Assembly: GCA_003990705.1 (NCBI GenBank)
Contig: AP018318.1
Span: 3,165,501 to 3,229,500, forward strand
DNA: 64,000 bases
Source of the DNA: Nostoc sp. HK-01
Lineage (GTDB): Bacteria; Cyanobacteriota; Cyanobacteriia; Cyanobacteriales; Nostocaceae
Direction: 5' to 3'
The first letter of the stretch is position 1. Each line of letters starts with the position of its first letter. The position numbers and the translations under genes were made by a program. Positions 28,118 to 37,267 of this stretch are shown in pieces. The notes under the pieces are model-generated. The model made no database searches and had not been told where the DNA came from. It saw only the letters and a program-made list of their open reading frames with translations.

Positions 28118-28297
28118 ATGCCCTACACGAATGAAGAAGGTGGTCGTCTTAACAATTTTGCCCAAGAACCAAAGGTTTATCAAGCAGAACCTCCAACAGC
28201 AGAGCAAAAGCGTAACTATATTATTCTTGGTGTAGTCGCCACAGTTTTGGTCGGCGGCTTAATTGTTGTCGCCTTCTCCGTTTCTAATCTCAGTTAA
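28118..28297 (+). CDS. psb34: Photosystem II assembly protein Psb34
   Basis: This 59-residue protein starts MPYTNEEGGRLNNFAQEPKV, the conserved N-terminal arm of Psb34, followed by basic QKRNY and a single membrane helix (IILGVVATVLVGGLIVVAFS). Psb34 binds CP47 in photosystem II assembly intermediates near the site used by high-light-inducible proteins. The start has AAGGAA ten bases upstream and a terminator lies about 50 bases past the stop. The conserved arm makes the identification firm even though the gene is very short. Confidence 0.88.
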   Translation: MPYTNEEGGRLNNFAQEPKVYQAEPPTAEQKRNYIILGVVATVLVGGLIVVAFSVSNLS

Positions 28298-28343
28298 ATA
28301 AAAACTGTTTTTGTTAATAAAATTTAATTTTCTTGTGGTGTTG

Positions 28344-28376
28344 CAGGTTTTCGTTGTCAGGGGAACCTGTTTTTTA
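28344..28376 (+). terminator. Rho-independent terminator of psb34
   Basis: CAGGTT (28344-28349) pairs with AACCTG (28364-28369) around a 14-base loop and is followed by TTTTTTA. The rest of the gap to 28611 contains no ORF that I can support. Confidence 0.7.
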
Positions 28377-28611
28377 TTGGTGATGTCAAGACTCTCAAGT
28401 CAGAATATTTATATGTATCGGCATAAAATTTTGCGTTCCGGCTTGACAATGGCAGTCATAGTTCAATAACGTTCAGTTAAGAACAATAGTAAGTAGAAAA
28501 GCCACTTGCGTGGTGATCCAGGCTGTGGGAAGATTACCCCGAACTAGATAGGTCTACTTAAAATAAACCTTGTTTAGGTGATGTACACTGTTTCTTGGCT
28601 GTTGAGCCACC

Positions 28612-30819
28612 ATGAGCGTGAATGATCCGGCACACCACGATAATTTTGCTTGGAATCGGCAAGTATATCACCGTTTGAAACTTGCCCTCAGTTTGGGCTT
28701 AAGAAGACAACTGTTTTTAGCCGTATGTGACGATTTACAGTTACGAAATCAAGTAGCAGCGCGGCTGCATTCAACGTTAGCGTATCCAGTTGGGCAAGTT
28801 TTATATCAGCCCCAAGATGGACAGGAAATTAGTAGCACTCCAGCTTATCCGCGATTAGTGACTTTGCGGTTGAATTTAAACGAGCCTAACCCTGTAGCCC
28901 AGATCAATCAATGGCTGGCTAATTATCCCCCACCAATTGTCGGTGCAACCAAAGACAACCCTGGTAGACCTTTACCAATACCGACATTTCAAATTGTGGG
29001 TGTAGAACAGCTAACAAAGCAACCTGTAGCAGTGCAACGGTTATTTTTACATTCTCTGCGCCTCTGTGAAGAAGCTTTTTCTAGCCAAGAATCTAGCGGA
29101 TTTTTAGAATCTACGGTGTTGTTGTGGATTTCGCGTCCTTGGTTATCAGCTATTCAGCAGTCAGCACCCCAATTTTGGCGTTGGCGTACAGGTATATTTA
29201 CCTTTGCAGGAGAACCCACGCCAGCAAAACGCAATGTCAATTATCCAGAACGTGTTTCTAATTCCAGAAATTTGGATTTCGGGAATTTAGAGGGGACTAG
29301 TGTCAACGAATCCACAATTGAAGCACCAAGCAAAACCCCACCTCCCGCAGAAAATGGTACGGTTCCTGTAGAAACACCAGCGAAGCGCCTTAGTAGTGTT
29401 TTAGAAATTCCTCCGCCACCGCCAGGATTTACCAAGCAAGAAGCTCAATTACCAGAATCTTTGGTTAAATCTAGTGAGACTACTAGCCCTAGTCCATCAC
29501 TGTCTGCGTTATCCCATATTAGCCAGGAGTTAACAGAGTTAGTATTAGCGACGATTAGTGCCAAAATTGCTCAAGAAGAAGATGAGAATTGGCAACCACA
29601 ACAAATTCTGTTGGTTATTGAAGAATTACACGTCAAGCAAGCGGCAAAAGAGGATTTGGCCGCAGCTTATCATCAGTTGGGTAACTTATATCGTTTGCGG
29701 ATTGAGCAAGGACATTCCACCCTAGAAAACTTGATGGTAGCAATTCTGGCTTATCAAGAAGCGATCGCCTACGATGAACAATCACCACAATTACCCGATA
29801 TTCTCAATGATTTAGGCACACTGTACTGGATGTTGTACCGCACGCCACCCAACGTTGAGGCGGGACAAAATTACATTGAACAGGGGATTGAATTTTATCA
29901 CTTAGCTTTGAAGATGATTTCACCGCAGACTCACCCAGAAACTTATGCGCGGGTGCAGAATAATCTGGGAACAGCATTTGGTGATTTAGCCAGGTTTTCT
30001 AACCCCGCAGAAAATTGGCAACAGGCAGTGTCAGCTTATACAGAAGCATTAGCCCATCGCACTGTAGAGATGGATACGCTGAAATATGCGGCTTGCCAAA
30101 ATAATTTAGGTACAGCGTACTGGCATTTGGGACAATATAATCAACCAGTGGTGCATCTCAAAAAAGCGATCGCCGCGTATAACCAAGCACTGGCTCATTA
30201 CAATGCCGAACAAGAACCCCTCAAATATGGGATGATTCAAAACAATATCGGCACTGCTTACTGGAATTTAGCACAATACGAACAACCAGCCGACAATCTT
30301 CAGCAAGCTATTGATGTTTACTGCGAAGCTTTAAAATATCGCACCGCCGCTAATGTTCCCAGTGCTTGCGCCGCCACCCAAAATAATTTAGCCACAGCTT
30401 ACTGGCATTTAGCGAATCTGCCGCAAACCACCAAAGAACGCAAGCAAAAGTTACTCAAATTATCAATTATTGCCTACGAAGAGGCGATTGCTTTGGCACA
30501 TTCTCTCAATGGTATACCGCTAAGTTTTGATTTGTTGGCGGCTCATAATAACTTAGGATTAGCCCATTATCAGTTAGTAACAGATAGTTCTTTTAATGGC
30601 GATAAACCCACGCGATCGCACCACTTAGAAATTGCATTAGATCACCATTTGCAAGCTTTAAATGGGTTAAGTAAACAACCAGAAGCTTATCAAAATACTT
30701 TTGCTTATCTTGTCAAAACAATCCGCGCCTTTCATAACGAATTAGGCATTCAAGGACAAAATTTAGCTTTATCAAAAGTTCCCGGTCAATTATTACCAGA
30801 AATTTTGGCAAAGTTGTGA
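28612..30819 (+). CDS. TPR protein with degenerate NTPase-like N-terminus
   Basis: The 735-residue protein has an N-terminal region (1-210) with LRRQLFLAVCDDLQLRNQVAARL, FQIVGVEQLTKQPVAVQRLFLHSL and VLLWISRPWLSAI, spaced like an AAA or STAND NTPase but with no Walker A lysine motif, so ATP binding is unlikely. A proline-rich linker (about 210-300) follows. Residues 330-700 hold about nine TPR-like repeats including three near-identical ones of the type NNLGTAYWHLGQYNQPVVHL, with period about 50. It is probably a scaffold. It follows psb34 in the same direction but behind a terminator, so it has its own promoter. Confidence 0.75.
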   Translation: MSVNDPAHHDNFAWNRQVYHRLKLALSLGLRRQLFLAVCDDLQLRNQVAARLHSTLAYPVGQVLYQPQDGQEISSTPAYPRLVTLRLNLNEPNPVAQINQWLANYPPPIVGATKDNPGRPLPIPTFQIVGVEQLTKQPVAVQRLFLHSLRLCEEAFSSQESSGFLESTVLLWISRPWLSAIQQSAPQFWRWRTGIFTFAGEPTPAKRNVNYPERVSNSRNLDFGNLEGTSVNESTIEAPSKTPPPAENGTVPVETPAKRLSSVLEIPPPPPGFTKQEAQLPESLVKSSETTSPSPSLSALSHISQELTELVLATISAKIAQEEDENWQPQQILLVIEELHVKQAAKEDLAAAYHQLGNLYRLRIEQGHSTLENLMVAILAYQEAIAYDEQSPQLPDILNDLGTLYWMLYRTPPNVEAGQNYIEQGIEFYHLALKMISPQTHPETYARVQNNLGTAFGDLARFSNPAENWQQAVSAYTEALAHRTVEMDTLKYAACQNNLGTAYWHLGQYNQPVVHLKKAIAAYNQALAHYNAEQEPLKYGMIQNNIGTAYWNLAQYEQPADNLQQAIDVYCEALKYRTAANVPSACAATQNNLATAYWHLANLPQTTKERKQKLLKLSIIAYEEAIALAHSLNGIPLSFDLLAAHNNLGLAHYQLVTDSSFNGDKPTRSHHLEIALDHHLQALNGLSKQPEAYQNTFAYLVKTIRAFHNELGIQGQNLALSKVPGQLLPEILAKL

Positions 30820-30852
30820 AAAATTTATCACCTTTTAACCAATATATAACTA

Positions 30853-31311
30853 TTAATCTTTTCCCCAAATATGTCTATTCAAATTCAAATCTTCCACAAT
30901 ATCGAGCATGAGATGTATATTTTCAAAATATTCTCGCATAGGGGCGAAGCTTAACATCTTTTTAAAAAGTTTAGGCTCAAAAATATCATCTGCATATTCA
31001 ACAGCTATGTAAATCATATTTTGCACAAATGACACATAAATATTTTTTCTAGCTTTCTTTCTAAACTGAACTAGCTTGGCCATTAAATTTGTAGACAAAA
31101 CATATCTGGCTTCAATTTGATTGTCACCATAAACAGTAAAATATTGCGAAAATTCTGGGTCTTCTAATTTAACTAAATTTTCTTTATTCTGGTTCAAAGC
31201 ATGAATATTTGTATTTAATAAATTCGGTAAAACTATCGTCTTACCACTAATCTTTTTATTAAAGTCAGCTTGAAAAAATAATCCTTTAAATACTGTATTA
31301 AATTTTAGTAT
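30853..31311 (-). pseudogene. 5'-truncated DUF3137 gene
   Basis: The frame is open from just after a TAA at 31312-31314 to 30853, reading NTVFKGLFFQADFNKKISGK, then KLEDPEFSQYFTVYGDNQIE and ARYVLSTNLMAKLVQF and IYVSFVQNMIYIAVEY. This is the C-terminal two thirds of the DUF3137 domain. Complete family members have about 150-200 more residues with membrane segments in front. Here that part is missing and the first ATG-like start is only a TTG at 31197. The remnant is therefore probably a decaying gene, though a short protein of 114 residues from the TTG cannot be excluded. It sits tail to tail with the TPR gene in an AT-rich region. Confidence 0.65.
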
Positions 31312-31565
31312 TTAGGAATGCCAATAAATAACAGTATTTATAGGTAATAAATTTCTGAAAAACTTAGTGTATTCAGTATAAATAATTAAATATGTTGATT
31401 TAATTATTTTGGATTTAGTCCTATCACTGTTTCAGTAATTATGCAACCCAAAACGTATTGTTTATCTAATTTACATATAATTACTGAAATAGCATGTACA
31501 ATCCTAATGATATAGTTTCCTAACTTCTGTAATTAGTTAGGGTTCTAAACTGCAAGATTTTCAAG

Positions 31566-33065
31566 TCAGCGAGTTAGATTAGTTGCTTGTTTTTTTAATT
31601 CGTCAATGACGACAAAACGAATATCACGTTTTTCAGCAATTAGCTTAATATCTGGTTGTTGAAAATTTAAAAAATCTAATCCTTTTTCTTTACCACTGAT
31701 TAAAAAATCACTAATAGCAACTTTATAAAATTTTTCTGCGTCAAGAGGTTGACTATTTATGAACCAATTACCTGAACTTTGTTCTTGAGTAACTTTTGCT
31801 GTGTGCAGATAACCACCAGTACCTTTATTTTTTTGACCTTGTTCTAAAACTTTTTTTAATAATTCACCCTTCATTTCTACCGCCACAACTTTACCACCAA
31901 AAGGCAAGATGCGAATGACATCATATTGAGTAATTGACCCTGGCGGAATTACATCATCAACGCGAATTGAACCGCCATTAAATATAGCTAAATCTGCATC
32001 GGGGACTTCTTGCAACATTGCTTCAGCAATTAACTTGGTGAGTTCGGTAGATTTGTTGCGAACACTCGATTCTAAACCATCTAAAGGAAATGATGTTTTA
32101 GCCACTTCTTGGGTTGGTTCAAAACCATTGGCGCGAAAAGCTTGATAACTGCGGTTTAGCCATTCTTTGACTACCTGTGCTGTTTTCGGTTCTTCAGGAA
32201 TTTTATCGGTAATTGGCATTAAACGAGAGTTAATTTCCAGGTTACGCTTTTTGGTGTCGTAGCGCAGTTGATGAATATATACTGTACGTGCGTTAGCATC
32301 GGCTTTAAATATTGGGGTAAAATCCCGACCCCGCCATTGTTGAATATTTTCGTGTTCGTGACCGCCGATAATCAGGTCAATTTCTGGTATTGTTTCTGCA
32401 AGTGTGCGATCGCTCTCTATGGGTAAATGAGTTACAGCTACCAAAATATCCACTTTTCCTTTCAACGCGACTACCTGCTGTTTAGCTACCGTTAAGGGGT
32501 CTGCGTAACTGACGTACTTTTGTTTATTACTATCGAGAGTAACACCAATTAACCCAACTCTGACAATAGCACCGCGATCGCCTTTCACATTAAATACTAT
32601 CGACTTGGGGACACTTTTAAAAGGTTGACCTTGACTATCCGACACATTCCCAGAAAACCAACCAAACCGAGATTCTTGCAATCTTTGATAAAATAAGTTT
32701 TCTGGTAAGTCAAATTCATGATTACCAAAAGTTGCATAGTCCAAACCTAAAGCATTCAACACAGCTACCATCTGCTGTCCTGCTAAAGGTATACCGTTAA
32801 TTTTGGCTGTTCCTAAAGCCGAAGGACTGAAAAAATCTCCAGCTAACACAGTATAGGTGCGCGGGTTTGTTTGACGTAATTGTTTTCTTACAGTAGCGAC
32901 ACGCGCCAAACCACCACGACTTCCCCCTTCCACTGGTGTTATTTCGTAGATGTCATTCAGCTGCAATAGATTAATATTGACAATTTCTGCAAATACCGGA
33001 GTTGCAAAAGTAACTGTAGCTAATAGCTGTAAAAATATGCTGCACCCAGGTGATATAAGTTTCAT
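31566..33065 (-). CDS. Secreted 5'-nucleotidase / UshA-like metallophosphatase
   Basis: This 499-residue protein starts with a signal peptide (about 1-26, ending TPVFAE). The N-terminal metallophosphoesterase domain shows NLLQLNDIYEI, VLAGDFFSPS, YATFGNHEFDLP and IIGGHEHEN, which bind two metal ions. The C-terminal 5'-nucleotidase domain (about 320-490) contains NGGSIRVDDVIPPGSIT and DVIRILPFGGKVV, the substrate-recognition part. Such enzymes dephosphorylate nucleotides or UDP-sugars in the periplasm and help recover phosphate and nucleosides. The first metal motif reads LND rather than the common TND. It is divergent from the DUF2243 gene, with a shared 270-base upstream region that contains a palindrome. 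Confidence 0.9.
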   Translation of the reverse strand: MKLISPGCSIFLQLLATVTFATPVFAEIVNINLLQLNDIYEITPVEGGSRGGLARVATVRKQLRQTNPRTYTVLAGDFFSPSALGTAKINGIPLAGQQMVAVLNALGLDYATFGNHEFDLPENLFYQRLQESRFGWFSGNVSDSQGQPFKSVPKSIVFNVKGDRGAIVRVGLIGVTLDSNKQKYVSYADPLTVAKQQVVALKGKVDILVAVTHLPIESDRTLAETIPEIDLIIGGHEHENIQQWRGRDFTPIFKADANARTVYIHQLRYDTKKRNLEINSRLMPITDKIPEEPKTAQVVKEWLNRSYQAFRANGFEPTQEVAKTSFPLDGLESSVRNKSTELTKLIAEAMLQEVPDADLAIFNGGSIRVDDVIPPGSITQYDVIRILPFGGKVVAVEMKGELLKKVLEQGQKNKGTGGYLHTAKVTQEQSSGNWFINSQPLDAEKFYKVAISDFLISGKEKGLDFLNFQQPDIKLIAEKRDIRFVVIDELKKQATNLTR

Positions 33066-33190
33066 ATTTTTTGATTAGCAGATTTTATCTAGATAATTGA
33101 TAAATTTATTTTTGTCATACCACTACGTATATTGCCAAAATCAAATATACATTTGAATATTTAATATTTACTTAATATATAGTGAGTTGC

Positions 33191-33228
33191 AGATCCCCGA
33201 CTTCTATAAGAAGTCGGGGATCTTTTTT
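33191..33228 (+). repeat. Terminator-like perfect hairpin in a divergent promoter region
   Basis: AGATCCCCGACTTCT pairs exactly with AGAAGTCGGGGATCT over a three-base loop and is followed by TTTTT. It has the form of a strong terminator on the plus strand, yet no plus-strand gene precedes it nearby. The word CCCCGACTTCTT also appears near 9050, so this is likely a dispersed repeat. Confidence 0.8.
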
Positions 33229-33334
33229 GCAAATAATAAAAAAGCTAAAAATTCAGGTAATACCAAAAGATAGAAGATATCCCTGAGATAAAAACTTATT
33301 GTAATAACGCAACTTCTATCTCAGGTTAATAATT

Positions 33335-33814
33335 GTGACTAAAAGTGAAATTGTGCATCAACAAAGACCGCTGATTGTTGCGGGAATTATTTTAGGATTG
33401 GGTTTAAGTGGCTTTATTGACGGAATTTTACTGCACCAAATCTTGCAATGGCATCACATGGTCAGTACTATTAAACCTTTAACCAACGACTCTAATATAG
33501 ATTTAAATATGGTCTGGGATGGCTTATTTCATGCCTTAGACTTTGGATTAACCGTGACAGGAATCATCCTTTTGTGGCGTGCTGGCGGTCGTGATGATGT
33601 TGATTGGTCATCATCAACCTTTTTTGGGTCTATACTCATCGGAGCAGGATTATTTGATGTAGTTGAAGGCATAATTGACCACCAAATTCTCGGTATCCAT
33701 CATGTGAAGCCAGGAACAAATCAGTTAGCTTGGGATTTGGGATTTATCGTATTTGGTGCGTTGCTTGTGTTTGTTGGCTGGATAATGCTACAAAAGAGCA
33801 AAAAAAGTTACTAA
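33335..33814 (+). CDS. DUF2243 membrane protein
   Basis: The product has 159 residues and four membrane spans (about 13-32, 60-80, 94-112 and 130-150). The conserved LSGFIDGILLHQILQWHHM and VEGIIDHQILGIHHV, two histidine-rich repeats facing each other in the membrane, define DUF2243; the histidines may bind metal or haem, but no function is established. The start is GTG. It is immediately followed by the DUF4129 gene (8-base gap), which suggests cotranscription. Confidence 0.85.
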   Translation: MTKSEIVHQQRPLIVAGIILGLGLSGFIDGILLHQILQWHHMVSTIKPLTNDSNIDLNMVWDGLFHALDFGLTVTGIILLWRAGGRDDVDWSSSTFFGSILIGAGLFDVVEGIIDHQILGIHHVKPGTNQLAWDLGFIVFGALLVFVGWIMLQKSKKSY

Positions 33815-33822
33815 CTTTCTTT

Positions 33823-34455
33823 ATGTCTACTGATACCTTTGAAAAAACTAGCTGGAGTTGGGAAGTATCTCAATTTCAGCAACAAATCGGCGAATGGATA
33901 GAATACCAATTTGACCGCTTTCAAAATTCTGTACCAAACTTGTCGCCAGACTGGAAAATTAGTCCTTGGCTGAGTAATTTACTAATTTTGTTGTTTTGGT
34001 TGATACTTGCAGTATTTTTAGCTTTCGTAGCTTGGCGCTTATGGCAAGAATTCAGTCCATATATATATTCTTGGTTATCTGGGGGTAAAGATGCTGCGGA
34101 TGCTGCGGCGAGAAATCGCGTCAATGATTTATCTGTAGCACTGTTGCTAGAGCGATCGCAAGAATTTTACCGTCAAGGTAATTATCGTGAAGCTTGTCGT
34201 TGTCTTTACTTGGCAATTTTACAACACTTGCATGATATAAAGCTGGTTCCTCACAAATTTAGCCGCACAGATGGAGAATATTTACAGGTGCTACGTTCAA
34301 CTGTTACCCCAATACAACCTTACGAAACCTTGATTACAACCCATGAACAATTATGCTTTGGTAATGCTGAGATTTTGCCAGAAAATTATCAACAATGTCA
34401 GCAAGCTTATCAAGAAATTATTAATCAACAACACAACTCAGCACTCAATTTATGA
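33823..34455 (+). CDS. DUF4129 domain protein
   Basis: A 210-residue protein with a single membrane helix at about 45-68 (LLILLFWLILAVFLAFVAWR) and a cytoplasmic DUF4129 domain with ERSQEFYRQGNYREACRCLY and HKFSRTDGEYLQVL. The longer frame from 33730 overlaps the upstream gene and lacks family resemblance, so ATG 33823 is used. DUF4129 proteins are regularly coded beside MoxR ATPases, DUF58 and DUF4350 proteins, as here, and probably take part in a membrane-associated complex. It overlaps the DUF4350 gene by four bases (ATGA), a sign of translational coupling. Confidence 0.8.
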   Translation: MSTDTFEKTSWSWEVSQFQQQIGEWIEYQFDRFQNSVPNLSPDWKISPWLSNLLILLFWLILAVFLAFVAWRLWQEFSPYIYSWLSGGKDAADAAARNRVNDLSVALLLERSQEFYRQGNYREACRCLYLAILQHLHDIKLVPHKFSRTDGEYLQVLRSTVTPIQPYETLITTHEQLCFGNAEILPENYQQCQQAYQEIINQQHNSALNL

Positions 34456-35540
34456 CCAAATCAAACCGCATTGCTTGGATGGGAGCGATCGCACTTGGTG
34501 TAATAATTTTACTTAGTTTATTCGCTGCTCCTAATACTAAAATTTATACTGGTTCTACTTATAGTCGGGCTGCTGATGGCTATGGTGCTTGGTATGCTTA
34601 TATGCAGCAACAAGGAATAACTATTCAGCGTTGGCAAAAGCCTCTAGAAAATTTTAAACCTGAAAAAACTCCTGTCACTATGTTAAGGGTGATTAGTTCG
34701 CCTAGGGAAGCTTATTTGTTATTTGACGAACAGGAATGGTTAGATAAAGGCAATAATTTAGTAATTTTAGGTGTCAAAACACCTGTAACAGAAGCTAAAT
34801 TTCACTCTCTGCTAAAATCAAATTTTGGTGATATTAAAATTGCCACAAAAAGACGTAATATCAAAGTAGAAAAACCAAGCATTTCTTTAGGCGATCGCTT
34901 TGGTGCTGTTGTTTGGGAAGAAAAAAAAGAAAAAGGTAAAGTAATTTTTTCTAATACTCCCTATTTAGCAGCTAATGCCTATCAAGATAATTTAAGCAAC
35001 TTTCAATATCTTGCCAGCTTAGTCAACCAAAAAGGCAACAAATTATTTGTAGATGAATATATTCATGGTTATAAAGATTCAGATGTCAAGCAGAGTGAAG
35101 GTGAAGGCGACTTATTCAGCTATTTTGCCAAAACACCTCTGTTTCCTGCACTAATTCAAGTAGGAGTTTTACTATTAGTTTTAATTTGGGCGAAAAATCA
35201 ACGCTTTGGTAAACCAATAGCCTTAGAAACTCCAGTTATAGATAACAGCCAAGCATATATCCAAGCACTAGCAGGAGTATTAGAAAAAGCTGAATCTACC
35301 GATTTTGTTGTAGACATTGTAGGTAAAGAAGAACAAATACAACTACAAAAATCTTTAGGATTAGGCACAACATTACTAGAACACCAAACACTTTTGCAAG
35401 TTTGGCAAGAAAAAACAGGTGCAAATACAGCAGAACTCGACGCAGTATTAAAATTATCTACCCAAAAACAGCACATAAGTGAACGAGAACTGTTAAGCTG
35501 GTTGGCGAAATGGCGAACCCTGAAGGAAATACCCAAGTAA
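34452..35540 (+). CDS. DUF4350 domain protein
   Basis: The 362-residue protein has a membrane helix near the N-terminus (about 8-25), then the DUF4350 domain containing STYSRAADGYGAWYAYMQQQ and LLFDEQEWLDKGNNLVILG, and a second membrane helix at about 226-245 (PALIQVGVLLLVLIWAKNQRFG). The fold resembles ThuA/glutamine-amidotransferase-like proteins. The C-terminal part is cytoplasmic and helical. Its stop codon overlaps the upstream edge of the longest frame of the MoxR gene, consistent with one operon from DUF2243 or DUF4129 onward. Confidence 0.8.
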   Translation: MTKSNRIAWMGAIALGVIILLSLFAAPNTKIYTGSTYSRAADGYGAWYAYMQQQGITIQRWQKPLENFKPEKTPVTMLRVISSPREAYLLFDEQEWLDKGNNLVILGVKTPVTEAKFHSLLKSNFGDIKIATKRRNIKVEKPSISLGDRFGAVVWEEKKEKGKVIFSNTPYLAANAYQDNLSNFQYLASLVNQKGNKLFVDEYIHGYKDSDVKQSEGEGDLFSYFAKTPLFPALIQVGVLLLVLIWAKNQRFGKPIALETPVIDNSQAYIQALAGVLEKAESTDFVVDIVGKEEQIQLQKSLGLGTTLLEHQTLLQVWQEKTGANTAELDAVLKLSTQKQHISERELLSWLAKWRTLKEIPK

Positions 35541-35611
35541 TTTCCTATTTTGCGCTAACTTTGACAGCAGCGGCTGTATGTTTATACTTGAGCATTTTAT
35601 TCATAAAAATT

Positions 35612-36562
35612 ATGAGCCAAAATCATTCTGTATTTATTGACCTTGACCAAAACCTTAATCAAATCATCGTCGGACAATCTAGCCTCATAAAGCAGTTGCT
35701 AGTGGCTTTATTAGCAGGTGGACATGTAATTTTAGAAGGTGTACCCGGAACAGGTAAAACACTTTTAGTCAAAGTATTAGCGCAATTAATTCAAGGAGAA
35801 TTTCGCCGCATTCAACTTACACCAGATGTCTTACCTTCCGACATTACAGGAACAAACATTTTTGATTTAAATAGTCGCAATTTCACCTTAAAGAAAGGGC
35901 CAGTTTTTACAGAAGTCTTACTAGCAGATGAAATTAACCGTACTCCTCCCAAAACTCAAGCGGCGCTGTTAGAAGCAATGGAAGAAATGCAAGTTACTTT
36001 AGATGGTGAAAGTTTACCTTTACCGGATTTATTTTGGGTAATTGCGACACAAAACCCCTTGGAATTTGAAGGGACTTATCCTTTACCAGAAGCGCAGTTA
36101 GATAGGTTCTTATTCAAACTATTAGTAGATTATCCCGACCAAGCCGCCGAAAAGCAAATGTTACTTAATCGTCAAGCCGGTTTTGCAGCGCGACGTATAG
36201 ATATTTCTAGTTTAAAACCAGTAGCCACCGTAGCTGATATTTTAGAAGCACGGCAAGAAGTTAAACGAGTGCAAGTATCTGAAAAGATTATCGATTATCT
36301 CTTAGCTTTAGTAAGAGCCTCGCGTCAATTTCCTGATTTAGCATTAGGTGCGTCACCCCGTGCTGCTGGTGCTTGGTTGCAAACATCCCAAGCCGCCGCA
36401 TGGTTAGCAGGACGCGATTTTGTCACACCCGATGATGTTAAAGCTGTAGCTTCACCTTTGTTACGTCATCGCTTGCTTCTTAAACCAGAAGCTATGTTAG
36501 ATGGTTTACAAATTGATGCGATTATTGCGTCGGTAATCAATCAAGTTCAAGTCCCTCGATGA
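35612..36562 (+). CDS. MoxR family AAA+ ATPase
   Basis: A 316-residue AAA+ ATPase of the MoxR branch, which act as chaperones that mature or insert metal cofactors or activate partner proteins with VWA domains. Walker A is GVPGTGKT (about 43-50), Walker B LLADEINRTPP (about 109-119), sensor ATQNPLEFEGTYPLPEAQLDRF, and the lid SPRAAGAWLQTSQAAAW. A longer frame from 35510 would add a hydrophobic stretch (YFALTLTAAAVCLYLSILFI) that is unusual for MoxR; I prefer ATG 35612, but no strong ribosome site separates the two choices. Its stop codon overlaps a small ORF by ATGA. Confidence 0.9.
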   Translation: MSQNHSVFIDLDQNLNQIIVGQSSLIKQLLVALLAGGHVILEGVPGTGKTLLVKVLAQLIQGEFRRIQLTPDVLPSDITGTNIFDLNSRNFTLKKGPVFTEVLLADEINRTPPKTQAALLEAMEEMQVTLDGESLPLPDLFWVIATQNPLEFEGTYPLPEAQLDRFLFKLLVDYPDQAAEKQMLLNRQAGFAARRIDISSLKPVATVADILEARQEVKRVQVSEKIIDYLLALVRASRQFPDLALGASPRAAGAWLQTSQAAAWLAGRDFVTPDDVKAVASPLLRHRLLLKPEAMLDGLQIDAIIASVINQVQVPR

Positions 36563-36660
36563 GAAATCAAGAACTAACAGGTGATGAATCAGCTTTAGTA
36601 AATCCTAGCTCTAATTTAAATATTAATTCAAAAATTGTACCAAGTATGCAAAGCAATTAA
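36559..36660 (+). CDS. Possible 33-residue coupled small ORF
   Basis: An ATG overlaps the MoxR stop codon as ATGA, and the frame continues as MRNQELTGDESALVNPSSNL to a TAA at 36660, eight bases before the CPBP start. The peptide is polar, without membrane helix or motif. It could be a coupling peptide that leads ribosomes to the CPBP gene, or a remnant of the head of a lost gene. Confidence 0.3.
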   Translation: MRNQELTGDESALVNPSSNLNINSKIVPSMQSN

Positions 36661-36667
36661 TCATCAA

Positions 36668-37219
36668 ATGAGTAAGAATCTAAATAGGTTATTCAATTTA
36701 ATAATTACTCGTTTGACCAAAGGAATATTAACTATTCCAGCTCCCGATAATTGGTTTATAACAGTAATAATGTTAGTGTTTTATTCATTAATCGCTTTAC
36801 CAATTGGTTTATATTTTGGATTTCTTAAATTTGGGTGGGCGCAGTTAACACTAGGAGATTTTTTTACGGTTGTCGGTATTTGTTTGTTTGCACCAGCAAT
36901 TACTGAAGAGTTATTTTTTCGAGTTTTACTTCTACCTCACATTACAGAAGAGGTGACTAAGATAAGAAAAATGTTGTGGGGATGTATAAGTTTGGCAATT
37001 TTTATTGTTTACCATCCTCTCAATGCTTTAACAGCATATCCGGCTGGGAATCCCACCTTTATGAATGTAATATTTTTATTCCAGGCGGGAGTTTTAGGCA
37101 TTATTTGTACTGTTGCTTATTTACAAAGTGGCTCTCTATGGCCTTCAGTTATAATGCACTGGATAATTGTAGTAGTTTGGCTAGTGCTTTTTGGTGGATA
37201 TGAAAAACTGAGTACTTGA
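36668..37219 (+). CDS. CPBP family intramembrane metalloprotease
   Basis: A 183-residue membrane protein of the CPBP (CAAX prenyl protease / bacteriocin-processing, Abi) family. The catalytic motif EExxxR is E80 E81 L F F R85 in APAITEELFFRVLL, the second motif is a His in FIVYHPLN, and the third is in SVIMHWI. These residues bind zinc within the membrane. Four or five hydrophobic spans are visible. The start at 36668 (MSKNLNRLF) is preferred over a TTG at 36635. Its position between MoxR and DUF58 is unusual, since these two are commonly adjacent; it may be a later insertion in the operon or a protease that serves it. Confidence 0.85.
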   Translation: MSKNLNRLFNLIITRLTKGILTIPAPDNWFITVIMLVFYSLIALPIGLYFGFLKFGWAQLTLGDFFTVVGICLFAPAITEELFFRVLLLPHITEEVTKIRKMLWGCISLAIFIVYHPLNALTAYPAGNPTFMNVIFLFQAGVLGIICTVAYLQSGSLWPSVIMHWIIVVVWLVLFGGYEKLST

Positions 37220-37267
37220 TGAATTGATTGAATTATTCAGCGTAAAATTATCATTTATATTTTTAAA

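Noticed and set aside
28612-29250. An active NTPase domain in the TPR protein at 28,612
   Set aside because: No Walker A lysine motif or clear Walker B could be found in the N-terminal region.
35510-35611. A membrane-anchored form of MoxR from the ATG at 35510
   Set aside because: The extension overlaps the DUF4350 gene and is not typical of MoxR proteins; the ATG at 35612 gives the usual length. It is not fully excluded.
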